Shown here: piece after piece, positions 1-5,875 of the stretch
How positions within the stretch are numbered: position 1 is the first letter of the stretch
Layout: each line of letters starts with the position of its first letter
Source of the DNA: Ramlibacter sp.
GTDB taxonomy: Bacteria > Pseudomonadota > Gammaproteobacteria > Burkholderiales > Burkholderiaceae
Length of the DNA stretch: 5,959 nucleotides
Direction: 5' to 3'
NCBI GenBank assembly: GCA_014376915.1
Contig: JACMQP010000149.1
Coordinates: forward strand, 1 to 5,959
Translations under genes and position numbers: made by a program
Notes under the pieces: generated by a model
What the model was told of the DNA's origin: nothing
Seen by the model: the letters and a program-made list of their open reading frames with translations, nothing else
Databases searched by the model: none

Positions 1-510
1 CTCGGCGGCGTGATGCGCACGCCCGACTACTGCAATGGCGTCGATCCGCACTACCTGTTCTTTTCCGACGCGCCGTTGTTCGGCGTCACGCTGGTGGCGG
101 GCGCGCGGCGCGAGGTGTTGCCGGTCGCCCAGCTCTATGGCGGCGCCAGCGACGACCCCGACATCCGGAGCGACCTGCCGTTTTGCGACTGCGCGGTGCT
201 GCTCGATCGCAGCTACTTCGTGCCGCTGGGCGACCGCAGCTGGCCCGACGACACGCTGGTGTTGTTCGAGCCGATGGCCGCCGGTGGCGATGTCGCCGCA
301 GCTGGCACGCTTGCTGAGCTGGCGGCCACGCGGCCGCAAGCCAGGGTGATCCGCTTCGACAGCGGGTACCAGGTCTGGGTGGACCGGCCCAAACCCGACC
401 GGCGCGATCGCAGGGAGGCGATGCTGACCGAGCGGATCTTCCTGGTCGACCCGAACGGCGCCGTCACCCGGCAGAGGACTCAATTGTTTCAATCAAGGAG
501 TACGCGATGA
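1..510 (+). CDS. Unrecognised protein, C-terminal part or complete short form
   Basis: I do not recognise this family. The frame is open to the first base of the window, so it is most likely the C-terminal end of a longer protein. If it is complete, it would start at GTG 10 or ATG 13, but no convincing ribosome-binding site is visible in the few bases before them. Third codon positions are strongly G/C, which supports real coding. The visible part is about 166-169 residues, soluble-looking, with no membrane segment. It carries a Cys-Asp-Cys motif near residues 60-62 (counting from GTG 10), many Asp and Arg residues, and a basic stretch near residues 126-135. Its stop codon overlaps the ATG of the next gene (ATGA at 507-510), so the two are probably cotranscribed and translationally coupled. 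I assign no function. Confidence 0.6.
   Translation, partial: LGGVMRTPDYCNGVDPHYLFFSDAPLFGVTLVAGARREVLPVAQLYGGASDDPDIRSDLPFCDCAVLLDRSYFVPLGDRSWPDDTLVLFEPMAAGGDVAAAGTLAELAATRPQARVIRFDSGYQVWVDRPKPDRRDRREAMLTERIFLVDPNGAVTRQRTQLFQSRSTR
495..500 (+). promoter_or_regulatory. Shine-Dalgarno site for the YXWGXW-repeat gene
   Basis: A perfect AAGGAG lies six bases before the ATG at 507, inside the last codons of the upstream ORF. It fixes the start of the downstream gene and shows that this gene has its own ribosome entry despite the four-base overlap. Confidence 0.75.
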
Positions 511-878
511 GCAACAAGATCCTGCTGGCGTTGCTGGTGACCGCAGCGGCGATGACCGCGGTGGACGCCAACGCGAAGAAGCCCGCGCCGGCCAAGGCGG
601 CCGCAGTTGCCAAGGCGCCCGACGTTGTGGCCGTGGACGTGGCGCCGCCCTCCGGCAGCTGGGAGAAAAAGGTGGAACCGGCCAACGGCCACGTCTGGTC
701 GGCCGGCTACTACGAATGGAAGGACGGCCGTTACGCCTGGAAGGCGGGCGAGTGGGTGCTGGCCAGGGACGGCATGGAATACCGCCAGCACAAGTGGGTG
801 CAGCGCGCCGACGGCAAGTGGATCCTCACCGGCGGCGACTGGGTGGCCGAGCGCGAAAAGGTGGCCGGCAAGCAGTGA
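507..878 (+). CDS. Exported YXWGXW-repeat protein
   Basis: This is a 123-residue secreted protein. Residues 1-23 form a Sec signal peptide: a Lys at position 4, a hydrophobic Leu/Ala core and a likely cut after Ala-Asn-Ala. An Ala/Lys/Pro/Val linker follows to about residue 50. Residues 61-113 are a Trp/Tyr-rich domain with repeated W-x-x-G-x-[YW] units (VWSAGYYEW near 63-71, YAWKAGEWV near 76-84, WILTGGDWV near 105-113). This matches the WXXGXW/YXWGXW repeat family, which occurs in short exported proteobacterial proteins of unknown biochemical role, often linked to the envelope. There is no lipobox and no catalytic motif. The start is supported by the AAGGAG at 495-500. It overlaps the preceding ORF by four bases and is followed 78 bases later by the amidase start. 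The family call is fairly secure; the function is unknown. Confidence 0.8.
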   Translation: MSNKILLALLVTAAAMTAVDANAKKPAPAKAAAVAKAPDVVAVDVAPPSGSWEKKVEPANGHVWSAGYYEWKDGRYAWKAGEWVLARDGMEYRQHKWVQRADGKWILTGGDWVAEREKVAGKQ

Positions 879-912
879 CAGGCTGACCGCGGCGGCGCGC
901 TCAGCGGCTGAT

Positions 913-921
913 TGCTAGGAT
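913..921 (+). promoter_or_regulatory. Probable extended -10 promoter element for the amidase gene
   Basis: TGCTAGGAT matches an extended sigma-70 -10 element (TGn followed by TAGGAT). No good -35 box lies 16-18 bases upstream, which is typical for extended -10 promoters. Transcription would begin near 927-929, giving a leader of about 29 bases to the ATG at 957. This is a motif match only. Confidence 0.4.
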
Positions 922-956
922 GGGTGCCATGTCCGCTCCGACCCGAAAGCCCGCCG

Positions 957-2558
957 ATGCCACCCAGCCGCCGCACCTTCCTGCAAGTGACCGCCGCCGC
1001 ACTGGTGGCGGAGACCGCAATCCCCGCCATGTCCGCAGCCGTTGAGACCGGCGTGGCCGAGGCCAGCGTCGCCGACCTGCAGGCCGCTCTGCGCGCCGGC
1101 AAGAGTTCCAGCGAGGCGCTGGTGCGCGCCTATCTGGCCCGCATCGAAGCCTTCGACAAGGGCGGGCCCGGGATCAATTCCGTCATCGAGATCAATCCGG
1201 ATGCGCTGGTCATCGCGCGCGAGCGTGACGCCGAGCGGCGCGCCGGCAAGGTGCGCGGTCCGCTGCACGGCATCACGGTGCTGCTCAAGGACAACATCGC
1301 CACGGCCGACCGGATGCAGACGACGGCGGGCTCCCTGGCGCTGGTCGGTGCCCGGCCGCCGCGCGATGCTTTCATCGTGCGCCGCCTGCGCGACGCCGGC
1401 GCAGTGATCCTGGGCAAGACCAACCTCTCGGAATGGGCCAACTTCCGCTCGACCCGGTCCACCTCGGGCTGGAGTTCGCGCGGCGGGCTGACGAAGAACC
1501 CGTACGCCCTGGACCGCAACACCAGCGGATCCAGTTCGGGGTCGGCAGCGGCCATGGCGGCAAGCTTCGCCACGCTCGCGGTCGGCACCGAGACCGACGG
1601 CTCGATCATCTCGCCCTCGTCGATCAACGGCATCGTCGGCTGCAAGCCGACGCTGGGGCTGGTGAGCCGCGACGGCATCGTGCCGATCGCCCATTCGCAG
1701 GACACGGCCGGTCCGATGGCGCGCACGGTGGCGGACGCGGCGGCGTTGCTCACGGTCCTGGCCGCCAGCGACGCCCGCGACGTGGCGACGGCCGAAGCGT
1801 CAGCGCGCGCCCAGGACTACACCCGGTTCCTGCAGCGCGACGGACTCAAGGGCAAGCGCCTGGGTGTCGTGCGCAGCCAGTTCGGTGGCCGCAACGACCT
1901 GGTGTCGGCGGTGATCGAGCAGGCACTGGGCGTGCTGAAGGCACAGGGCGCCACGCTGGTGGAGCTGGCGGAACTGCCCAGCGAGAACAAGTACGACGAC
2001 GGCGAAATGACCGTGCTGCTGTATGAGTTCAAGGCGGATATGGCGCGCTACCTGGCGGAATTCGCGCCCACGTCCCGGCTCACGTCGCTGGCCGACATCG
2101 TTGCCTTCAACGAGCAGAACCGCGAGCGCGTGATGCCGTACTTCGCGCAGGAACACATGGTGAACGCGGCCGCCAAGGGCGATCTGCAGAGCCAGGACTA
2201 TCTCGACGCGCTCGCCGCCAACCGCAAGTTCGCGCGCGAAGAGGGCATCGACAAGGCGCTCAGCGACCATCAGCTCGACGCGCTGGTCGCGCCCAGCGGC
2301 AGCCCGGCGTGGCTGACGGACTTCATCCGCGGCGATTTTTCGGGCGGCAGCTTCACGTCGCCCGCCGCGGTGGCCGGCTATCCGCACATCACCGTGCCGG
2401 CCGGCTTCGTCGGCGGGCTGCCGTGCGGCCTGTCGTTCGTCGGTACCGCCTGGAGCGAGCCGCAGCTGTTCGCCATGGCCTACGCCTTCGAGCAGGCCAG
2501 CCTGGCGCGCCGCCCGCCGGCGTTTGCGCCCAGCGCGGTGGCCGCCGGAGCAGCCTGA
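957..2558 (+). CDS. Tat-exported amidase-signature family hydrolase
   Basis: This is a 533-residue amidase-signature enzyme, a serine hydrolase that cleaves carbon-nitrogen amide bonds. The family's Ser-cisSer-Lys triad is visible: Lys111 in LLKDNIA, the first Ser of GSSSGS (Ser192) as cis-Ser, and Ser216 in ETDGSIISPSS as nucleophile. The 24-residue spacing between the two serines is the family norm. The C-terminal VAGYPHITVPAGF and GLPCGLSFVG segments are also typical. The N-terminus carries a twin-arginine signal (SRRTFLQ at residues 4-10, then a hydrophobic Ala-rich stretch, cut near residue 27), so it should fold in the cytoplasm and act in the periplasm or outside. I chose ATG 957 because it places the Tat motif at the N-terminus; in-frame TTG 912 and GTG 924 would add 15 or 11 residues and overlap the predicted promoter. 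Only a weak GAAAG precedes the ATG. GatA is unlikely because of the export signal and absence of gatB/gatC. The substrate is unknown. Confidence 0.92.
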   Translation: MPPSRRTFLQVTAAALVAETAIPAMSAAVETGVAEASVADLQAALRAGKSSSEALVRAYLARIEAFDKGGPGINSVIEINPDALVIARERDAERRAGKVRGPLHGITVLLKDNIATADRMQTTAGSLALVGARPPRDAFIVRRLRDAGAVILGKTNLSEWANFRSTRSTSGWSSRGGLTKNPYALDRNTSGSSSGSAAAMAASFATLAVGTETDGSIISPSSINGIVGCKPTLGLVSRDGIVPIAHSQDTAGPMARTVADAAALLTVLAASDARDVATAEASARAQDYTRFLQRDGLKGKRLGVVRSQFGGRNDLVSAVIEQALGVLKAQGATLVELAELPSENKYDDGEMTVLLYEFKADMARYLAEFAPTSRLTSLADIVAFNEQNRERVMPYFAQEHMVNAAAKGDLQSQDYLDALAANRKFAREEGIDKALSDHQLDALVAPSGSPAWLTDFIRGDFSGGSFTSPAAVAGYPHITVPAGFVGGLPCGLSFVGTAWSEPQLFAMAYAFEQASLARRPPAFAPSAVAAGAA

Positions 2559-2602
2559 CGCCGCCAGCCACGCGCCCGTCGGGGCGAGGCCGCCAGCGTC
2601 AG
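2555..2602. terminator. Inverted repeat at the convergent gene junction, possible bidirectional terminator
   Basis: The 40-base gap between two convergent genes is bounded by a perfect seven-base inverted repeat, CTGACGC (2555-2561) and GCGTCAG (2596-2602), whose arms contain the two TGA stop codons. Inside it sits a second hairpin, CGCCC-GTCG-GGGCG (2573-2586). No T-run follows on either strand, so a classical intrinsic terminator is not shown. The location fits transcription ending in both directions. Confidence 0.3.
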
Positions 2603-3531
2603 CTGTTGTCCCAGCCGCCGTCGTCGCCGCCGACCGAACCGCCGGCATCGTCCCACGACGCGGTGTCGTTGATGCCGAAGTCGTCGGCCAACGCTCCGGT
2701 GCCGCCACTGCTGCCGACGGAGCCCAGTCCGGCGTCGCGGGCCAGTTGCGAATCGCTGGCGGCACCGCCGGCGCGAGCGTCGCCGGCCGGCGAAGCGAGG
2801 CCCTGCTGCGAATGCTGGTCGCCCATCATGCGGCGGCCGATTTCCTGCGCGGCCAGTGCGCCAGCCCCGACCGCGAGGCCGGTCGCCAGGCCGCCCATGA
2901 TGTTCCCGCCCATGCCTGGCTGGACCGGCGGCGCCGGCGCCGGACCGTCGCCGGGCTGCGCGCCAGCACCGGGTTGTTGCGCACCCCAGCCGGCGCCGGA
3001 CGCAGCGGCGCCGAATCGGGCTGGTACGGCCGCGCCCGGCGCGCTGCGGGCGGCCGTGCGCGAACGCATGAACCAGGCAGCGCAGGCGATGAAAGCGCCC
3101 GCCAGCAGGACGATGCCCCAGGGGAACGACGAAGTGCGCGGCGTTTCAGCGGCCGCTGCAACGGCCGGCACACCGTCAGTGCGAGACGAACGCAGGGCCG
3201 GCGCCGAGTCCAGTCGGCGCAATGCCTGCACGGCCTCGGGCCTGGCAAACGGCAGGCCGGGCGCCAGGCGCTCGGCCGCAGCCAGCTCCTCGCGCGCCAG
3301 CGTCGCATTGCCCTGATTGGCCTCGAGTTCGGCCAGCACGAAGTGCGCCTTCGCGCTGTTCGGATGGTTGCGCAGCACCTCCTGCGTCATCTGACGGGCC
3401 TTGTCGACCTGTCCGGACTGCGCCGTGGCGTAGATCTGCTGGAGCGTCGGCTCGGCCTGGGCGGCGGCCAGCCCGGCCCACGCCAGGGCCGCGAAGGCCA
3501 GCAACACGATGCGGAGATTTCGCATGGACAT
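2599..3531 (-). CDS. Exported TPR protein with one membrane segment and acidic Gly/Asp/Trp tail
   Basis: This is a 310-residue envelope protein. Residues 1-26 are a Sec signal peptide ending AAAQA. Residues 28-106 form two to three TPR-like helical hairpins (for example the stretch with AKAHFVLAELEANQGN), a protein-protein interaction fold. A transmembrane helix spans about 136-155, followed by Arg. Then comes a low-complexity Gly/Ala/Pro/Gln region, a Gly-rich apolar stretch (about 207-228) and an acidic tail (282-310) with DDFG and repeated Asp-Asp/Gly/Trp units. A similar Gly-rich-then-Asp/Trp ending is seen in DUF2076-type proteins, but I do not claim membership. I chose ATG 3531 because AAGGAG lies five bases upstream; an in-frame ATG at 3558 would add nine residues and spoil the signal peptide, and ATG 3525 is also possible. 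It converges on the amidase and is separated from the next - strand gene by 113 bases. The function is unknown. Confidence 0.82.
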   Translation of the reverse strand: MSMRNLRIVLLAFAALAWAGLAAAQAEPTLQQIYATAQSGQVDKARQMTQEVLRNHPNSAKAHFVLAELEANQGNATLAREELAAAERLAPGLPFARPEAVQALRRLDSAPALRSSRTDGVPAVAAAAETPRTSSFPWGIVLLAGAFIACAAWFMRSRTAARSAPGAAVPARFGAAASGAGWGAQQPGAGAQPGDGPAPAPPVQPGMGGNIMGGLATGLAVGAGALAAQEIGRRMMGDQHSQQGLASPAGDARAGGAASDSQLARDAGLGSVGSSGGTGALADDFGINDTASWDDAGGSVGGDDGGWDNS

Positions 3532-3536
3532 GAACA

Positions 3537-3542
3537 CTCCTT
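3537..3542 (-). promoter_or_regulatory. Shine-Dalgarno site for the TPR gene
   Basis: AAGGAG on the - strand, five bases before the ATG at 3531. It decides the start in favour of 3531 over the longer reading from 3558. Confidence 0.7.
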
Positions 3543-3562
3543 GAAAGGCTTGCGCCATGGCC

Positions 3563-3591
3563 TAAGCTGCGCGCATTCCGCCCGATTGCAA
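3563..3591 (-). promoter_or_regulatory. Weak candidate promoter for the TPR gene
   Basis: On the - strand TTGCAA (3591-3586) and AGCTTA (3568-3563) are 17 bases apart, upstream of the TPR start. The -10 match is poor. The call rests mainly on the 113-base gap and on the TPR gene being functionally unrelated to the operon upstream of it. Confidence 0.2.
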
Positions 3592-3644
3592 GGGCCCTGC
3601 CTGCAGCGCCATCTGCGTTTGTTCCGGCAGGTGTGACGGGCTCC

Positions 3645-4571
3645 TCAGCCCCGGCGCTCCACCTCACCCCGCGACGGCATGGAGGTCTGCGCGCCGACCC
3701 GGGTGACGCAGATCGCCGCGGCGCGGATCGCGTGCGACAGCGCCTCTTCCATGGAGCGGCCCTCGACCAGCAGCGCGGCCAGCGCGCCGATGAAGGTGTC
3801 GCCCGCGGCCGTGGTGTCCACCGCCTGCACCTTTTGGGCGGGCAGGTGACGGGTGCCGGCCGCCGAGGCCCAGACGACACCGTGCGCCCCCAGCGTGACG
3901 ATGACGTGCTGCGGGCCGCGCCGCAGCAACGCGGATGCAGCCTCGTTCGCATTTCCGGGATCGACGCCGGGCAGGCCGCTGAACAAGGCGGCTTCGGTCT
4001 CGTTCAGCACCAGGATGTCGACCAGTGGCCACAGGGCCTCTGGCAGAGCTTGCGCCGGCGCGGGATTGAGCAGCACCGGGCAGCCGGCTTGCCTGGCGAT
4101 GGCAGCTGCGCCCAGCACGGCAACCATCGGCACCTCGAGCTGCAGCAACAGCAACCCGGCTGCGGCCACGCGCTGGCGTAGCGTCTCTGCGTCCTGGGCC
4201 CCGACGCTGGCGTTCGCGCCGGGCACCACCGCGATGCAGTTCTGCGCCGCGTCGTCCACCATGATCATGGCGACGCCGGTGCTCATTTCGTCGGTCGTGC
4301 CCACGCCACTGGCGTCCACGCTTTGGGCCACCAATGCCGCACGCAACCCGGCGCCGAAGCTGTCGTTGCCGACACGCCCGATCATGTCCACCTGCGCGCC
4401 CTGGCGGGCGCAGGCGACCGCCTGGTTCGCGCCCTTGCCGCCGGGGTTGGGCAGGAAGCTGTGCCCCGTCAATGTTTCGCCGGGCAGCGGCATGCGCGGG
4501 ACCCGGACCACCAGGTCCATGTTCAGGCTGCCGAAGACGACGACCTGGGAGCGCGCGGGTGCCTGCTTCAC
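3645..4571 (-). CDS. rbsK: Ribokinase (PfkB family)
   Basis: This 308-residue cytoplasmic sugar kinase should convert ribose plus ATP to ribose 5-phosphate, feeding the pentose phosphate pathway. The ribokinase landmarks appear in order: GSLNMD at 14-19 (sugar contact), GGKGANQA from 44 (PfkB signature 1), LQLEVP with Glu146, NPAPA from 169, LNETEA from 190, TLGAHG from 226, and DTTAAGDTF at 252-260 with Asp258 as the predicted catalytic base. The late segment GAQTSMPSR also matches RbsK. Length is normal for the family. The start is GTG 4571, overlapping the rpiB stop by four bases (GTGA), which implies translational coupling; the frame stays open to 4826, but that extension lies inside rpiB and is Arg-rich shadow sequence. 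It is the last gene of the visible operon. Other PfkB kinases cannot be excluded, because the neighbouring isomerase and binding protein look atypical. Confidence 0.9.
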   Translation of the reverse strand: MKQAPARSQVVVFGSLNMDLVVRVPRMPLPGETLTGHSFLPNPGGKGANQAVACARQGAQVDMIGRVGNDSFGAGLRAALVAQSVDASGVGTTDEMSTGVAMIMVDDAAQNCIAVVPGANASVGAQDAETLRQRVAAAGLLLLQLEVPMVAVLGAAAIARQAGCPVLLNPAPAQALPEALWPLVDILVLNETEAALFSGLPGVDPGNANEAASALLRRGPQHVIVTLGAHGVVWASAAGTRHLPAQKVQAVDTTAAGDTFIGALAALLVEGRSMEEALSHAIRAAAICVTRVGAQTSMPSRGEVERRG

Positions 4572-5017
4572 TTGAAGGCGGCGTCCATTTCGTGCAGCTT
4601 GGCCACCCGGCGCCGGTAGTCCTCGTTGTCCTCGAATCGCGCCGTCAGGAAAGACGCGACCAGGTCGTTGGCCAGCCACGGGCCGATGATCTGGGCGCCG
4701 ATGCACATGACGTTCACGTCGTCGTGCTCGACGCTCTGGTGGGCCGAGTGGATGTCGTGGCAGACCGCCGCACGGATGCCGCGCACCTTGTTGGCCGCGA
4801 TCGATGCGCCGACGCCGGTGCCGCACACCATGATGCCGCGTTCGGCCTCGCCGGAGAGCACCCTGGCGGTCAGCGCCCGGGCAATGTCCGGGAAGTCGAC
4901 CGGCTCCGGGCCGTGGCTGCCGACGTCGATCACCTGGTGGCCCAACGCCTTGATATGGGCGATGACGCCCCCTTTGAGTGCCCAGCCTGCGTGGTCCGAG
5001 CCGATGACGAGTTTCAT
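4568..5017 (-). CDS. rpiB: RpiB/LacAB-family sugar-phosphate isomerase
   Basis: This is a 149-residue cytoplasmic aldose-ketose isomerase, the usual RpiB length. RpiB interconverts ribose 5-phosphate and ribulose 5-phosphate, which would follow directly from the ribokinase. Family motifs are GSDHAG at 6-11, DFPD at 41-44, CGTGVGASIAANKVRGIRA at 65-83 with predicted catalytic Cys65 and Thr67, and SVEHDDVNV from 95 with His98. It differs from E. coli RpiB, as I recall it, by having Asp99 where that enzyme has Asn after the active-site His, and by NEDYRRR (131-137) where E. coli has GGRHQQR, losing one phosphate-contacting Arg. The HDD form resembles alphaproteobacterial and tetrose-phosphate relatives, so the substrate may not be ribose 5-phosphate. 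The start at ATG 5017 puts MKLVIGSDHAG first; the ribosome-binding site is weak (GGAA about ten bases upstream). It lies 23 bases after the binding-protein gene and overlaps rbsK. Confidence 0.88.
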   Translation of the reverse strand: MKLVIGSDHAGWALKGGVIAHIKALGHQVIDVGSHGPEPVDFPDIARALTARVLSGEAERGIMVCGTGVGASIAANKVRGIRAAVCHDIHSAHQSVEHDDVNVMCIGAQIIGPWLANDLVASFLTARFEDNEDYRRRVAKLHEMDAAFK

Positions 5018-5040
5018 GGTTGCATGGTTCCGTTTCGAGA

Positions 5041-5835
5041 TCAGTTCGTCATGGAGGCGGGCAGGGCGACACCGTAGTATTTCTTGTAGATGTCGCTCAG
5101 TTTGCCGTTCTTGAGGTTGACGCCCACCCACTCGTTCAGCTTGGCCAGCAGGCGCGGCTCGCCCTGCTTGATGCCGACGGCCAGGTCGAAGTTGCGGATG
5201 ACGAACTTGGGCTCCCAGGGATGCTGCGGGTTCTTCGACGAGATCTGGTTCACCAGCGCCACCGACGTGGCGACGATGTCGGCCTGGCCGGTGGCGCCGG
5301 CAGTCACCATCGTGGCGTCGTCGTCATAGCGCACGACGCGGAAGTCGCGGTCCTTGGCCATCGCGCTCAGCTCCGTGTCCTGCGTGGTGCCGCGGGTCAC
5401 GGTGATGCTCTTGCCCTTCAGGTCGGCCCAGTCCTTGATGGCCAGGTCCTTGCGTGCGCCGACGACCGACTGCAGCACCGCGTAGGCCTTGGAGAAGTCG
5501 ATCACCTTGGCGCGGTCGGGCGTCACTGACAGCGTGGAGATGATGATGTCGGCCTTGCCGGTGTTGACGTTGGGAATGCGCGTGGCGCCGGTGGTCGCCA
5601 CCCACTCCAGCTCCAGGCCCCAGTCCTTGGCCAGCAGCTTGGCCGTCTCCACGTCGGAGCCGCTCGGCTGCATGCTGGAATCCATCATGCCGGCCGGCGG
5701 AATCGCCATGTCGGTGGAAATGCGGATCTTCTTGGCCTTCATGATGTCGTCCAGCAGGTCCGCGTGCGCGGCGACGGCGGCGATTGCCAGGCAGGACGCC
5801 ACGAGGGCGGTGCGGGCGGTTCGGATCAGGGTCAT
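5041..5835 (-). CDS. ABC transporter periplasmic substrate-binding protein (SBP_bac_3 type)
   Basis: This 264-residue protein captures a solute in the periplasm for an ABC importer. Residues 1-25 are a Sec signal peptide ending VAAHA. The mature part follows the family-3 (polar amino acid type) pattern: PSGSDVETAKLLAKDWG from 57, TRIPNVNTGKADI near 85-96, STLSVTPDR at 100-108 and IDFSKAY at 112-118, then the second lobe with KGKSITVTRGTTQDTE from 140. Arg108 aligns with the Arg that binds the ligand carboxylate in GlnH and HisJ. The Asp that binds the alpha-amino group there appears replaced by Ser191 (ADIVATS), and the first-lobe aromatic (PPF in relatives) by Ala48, so the ligand may not be a standard amino acid. 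AAGGAG lies eight bases before the ATG. It follows the ATPase gene by 40 bases and precedes rpiB by 23. The family is secure; the ligand is unknown. Confidence 0.9.
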   Translation of the reverse strand: MTLIRTARTALVASCLAIAAVAAHADLLDDIMKAKKIRISTDMAIPPAGMMDSSMQPSGSDVETAKLLAKDWGLELEWVATTGATRIPNVNTGKADIIISTLSVTPDRAKVIDFSKAYAVLQSVVGARKDLAIKDWADLKGKSITVTRGTTQDTELSAMAKDRDFRVVRYDDDATMVTAGATGQADIVATSVALVNQISSKNPQHPWEPKFVIRNFDLAVGIKQGEPRLLAKLNEWVGVNLKNGKLSDIYKKYYGVALPASMTN

Positions 5836-5843
5836 GGGTTGGT

Positions 5844-5849
5844 CTCCTT
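5844..5849 (-). promoter_or_regulatory. Shine-Dalgarno site for the binding-protein gene
   Basis: AAGGAG on the - strand, eight bases before the ATG at 5835, confirming that start. It is a much stronger site than those of rpiB and rbsK downstream, which fits the need for more binding protein than enzyme. Confidence 0.7.
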
Positions 5850-5875
5850 GGGTTGCTCGGGGCTGAAAAGCGGGG

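Noticed and set aside
929..1045. Short ORF starting at ATG 929 with an AGGA eight bases upstream, overlapping the amidase start in another frame
   Set aside because: It encodes 38 Pro/Arg-rich residues and the AGGA is part of the likely -10 element. A role as a leader peptide cannot be shown from the sequence alone.
915..1694. Long antisense frame (259 codons) opposite the amidase, and another at 1800-2765
   Set aside because: The amidase frame has a full set of catalytic motifs. The antisense products are Arg/Ala/Gly-rich without any domain, as expected for shadow frames in GC-rich DNA.
2309..3636. Long + strand frames crossing the amidase end and the TPR gene (2309-3316 and 2524-3636)
   Set aside because: They run through two well-supported genes, are dominated by Pro/Arg/Ala/Gly, and have no plausible ribosome-binding site or motif.
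3596..3651. Inverted repeats after the ribokinase stop (CCTGCC 3596-3601 with GGCAGG 3626-3631; GGGCT-CCTC-AGCCC at 3638-3651) as an operon terminator
   Set aside because: The stems are five to six bases, one has a 24-base loop, the other includes the stop codon, and no T-run follows. They are not better than chance in DNA this GC-rich.
4572..4826. N-terminal extension of the ribokinase frame to ATG 4826
   Set aside because: This stretch lies wholly inside rpiB in another frame and is Arg-rich. The GTG at 4571 in a GTGA overlap gives a ribokinase of normal length.
5020..5529. + strand frame of 169 codons opposite the binding-protein gene
   Set aside because: It is the mirror of a well-supported periplasmic binding protein, with Val/His/Gln/Gly-rich composition and no recognisable domain.
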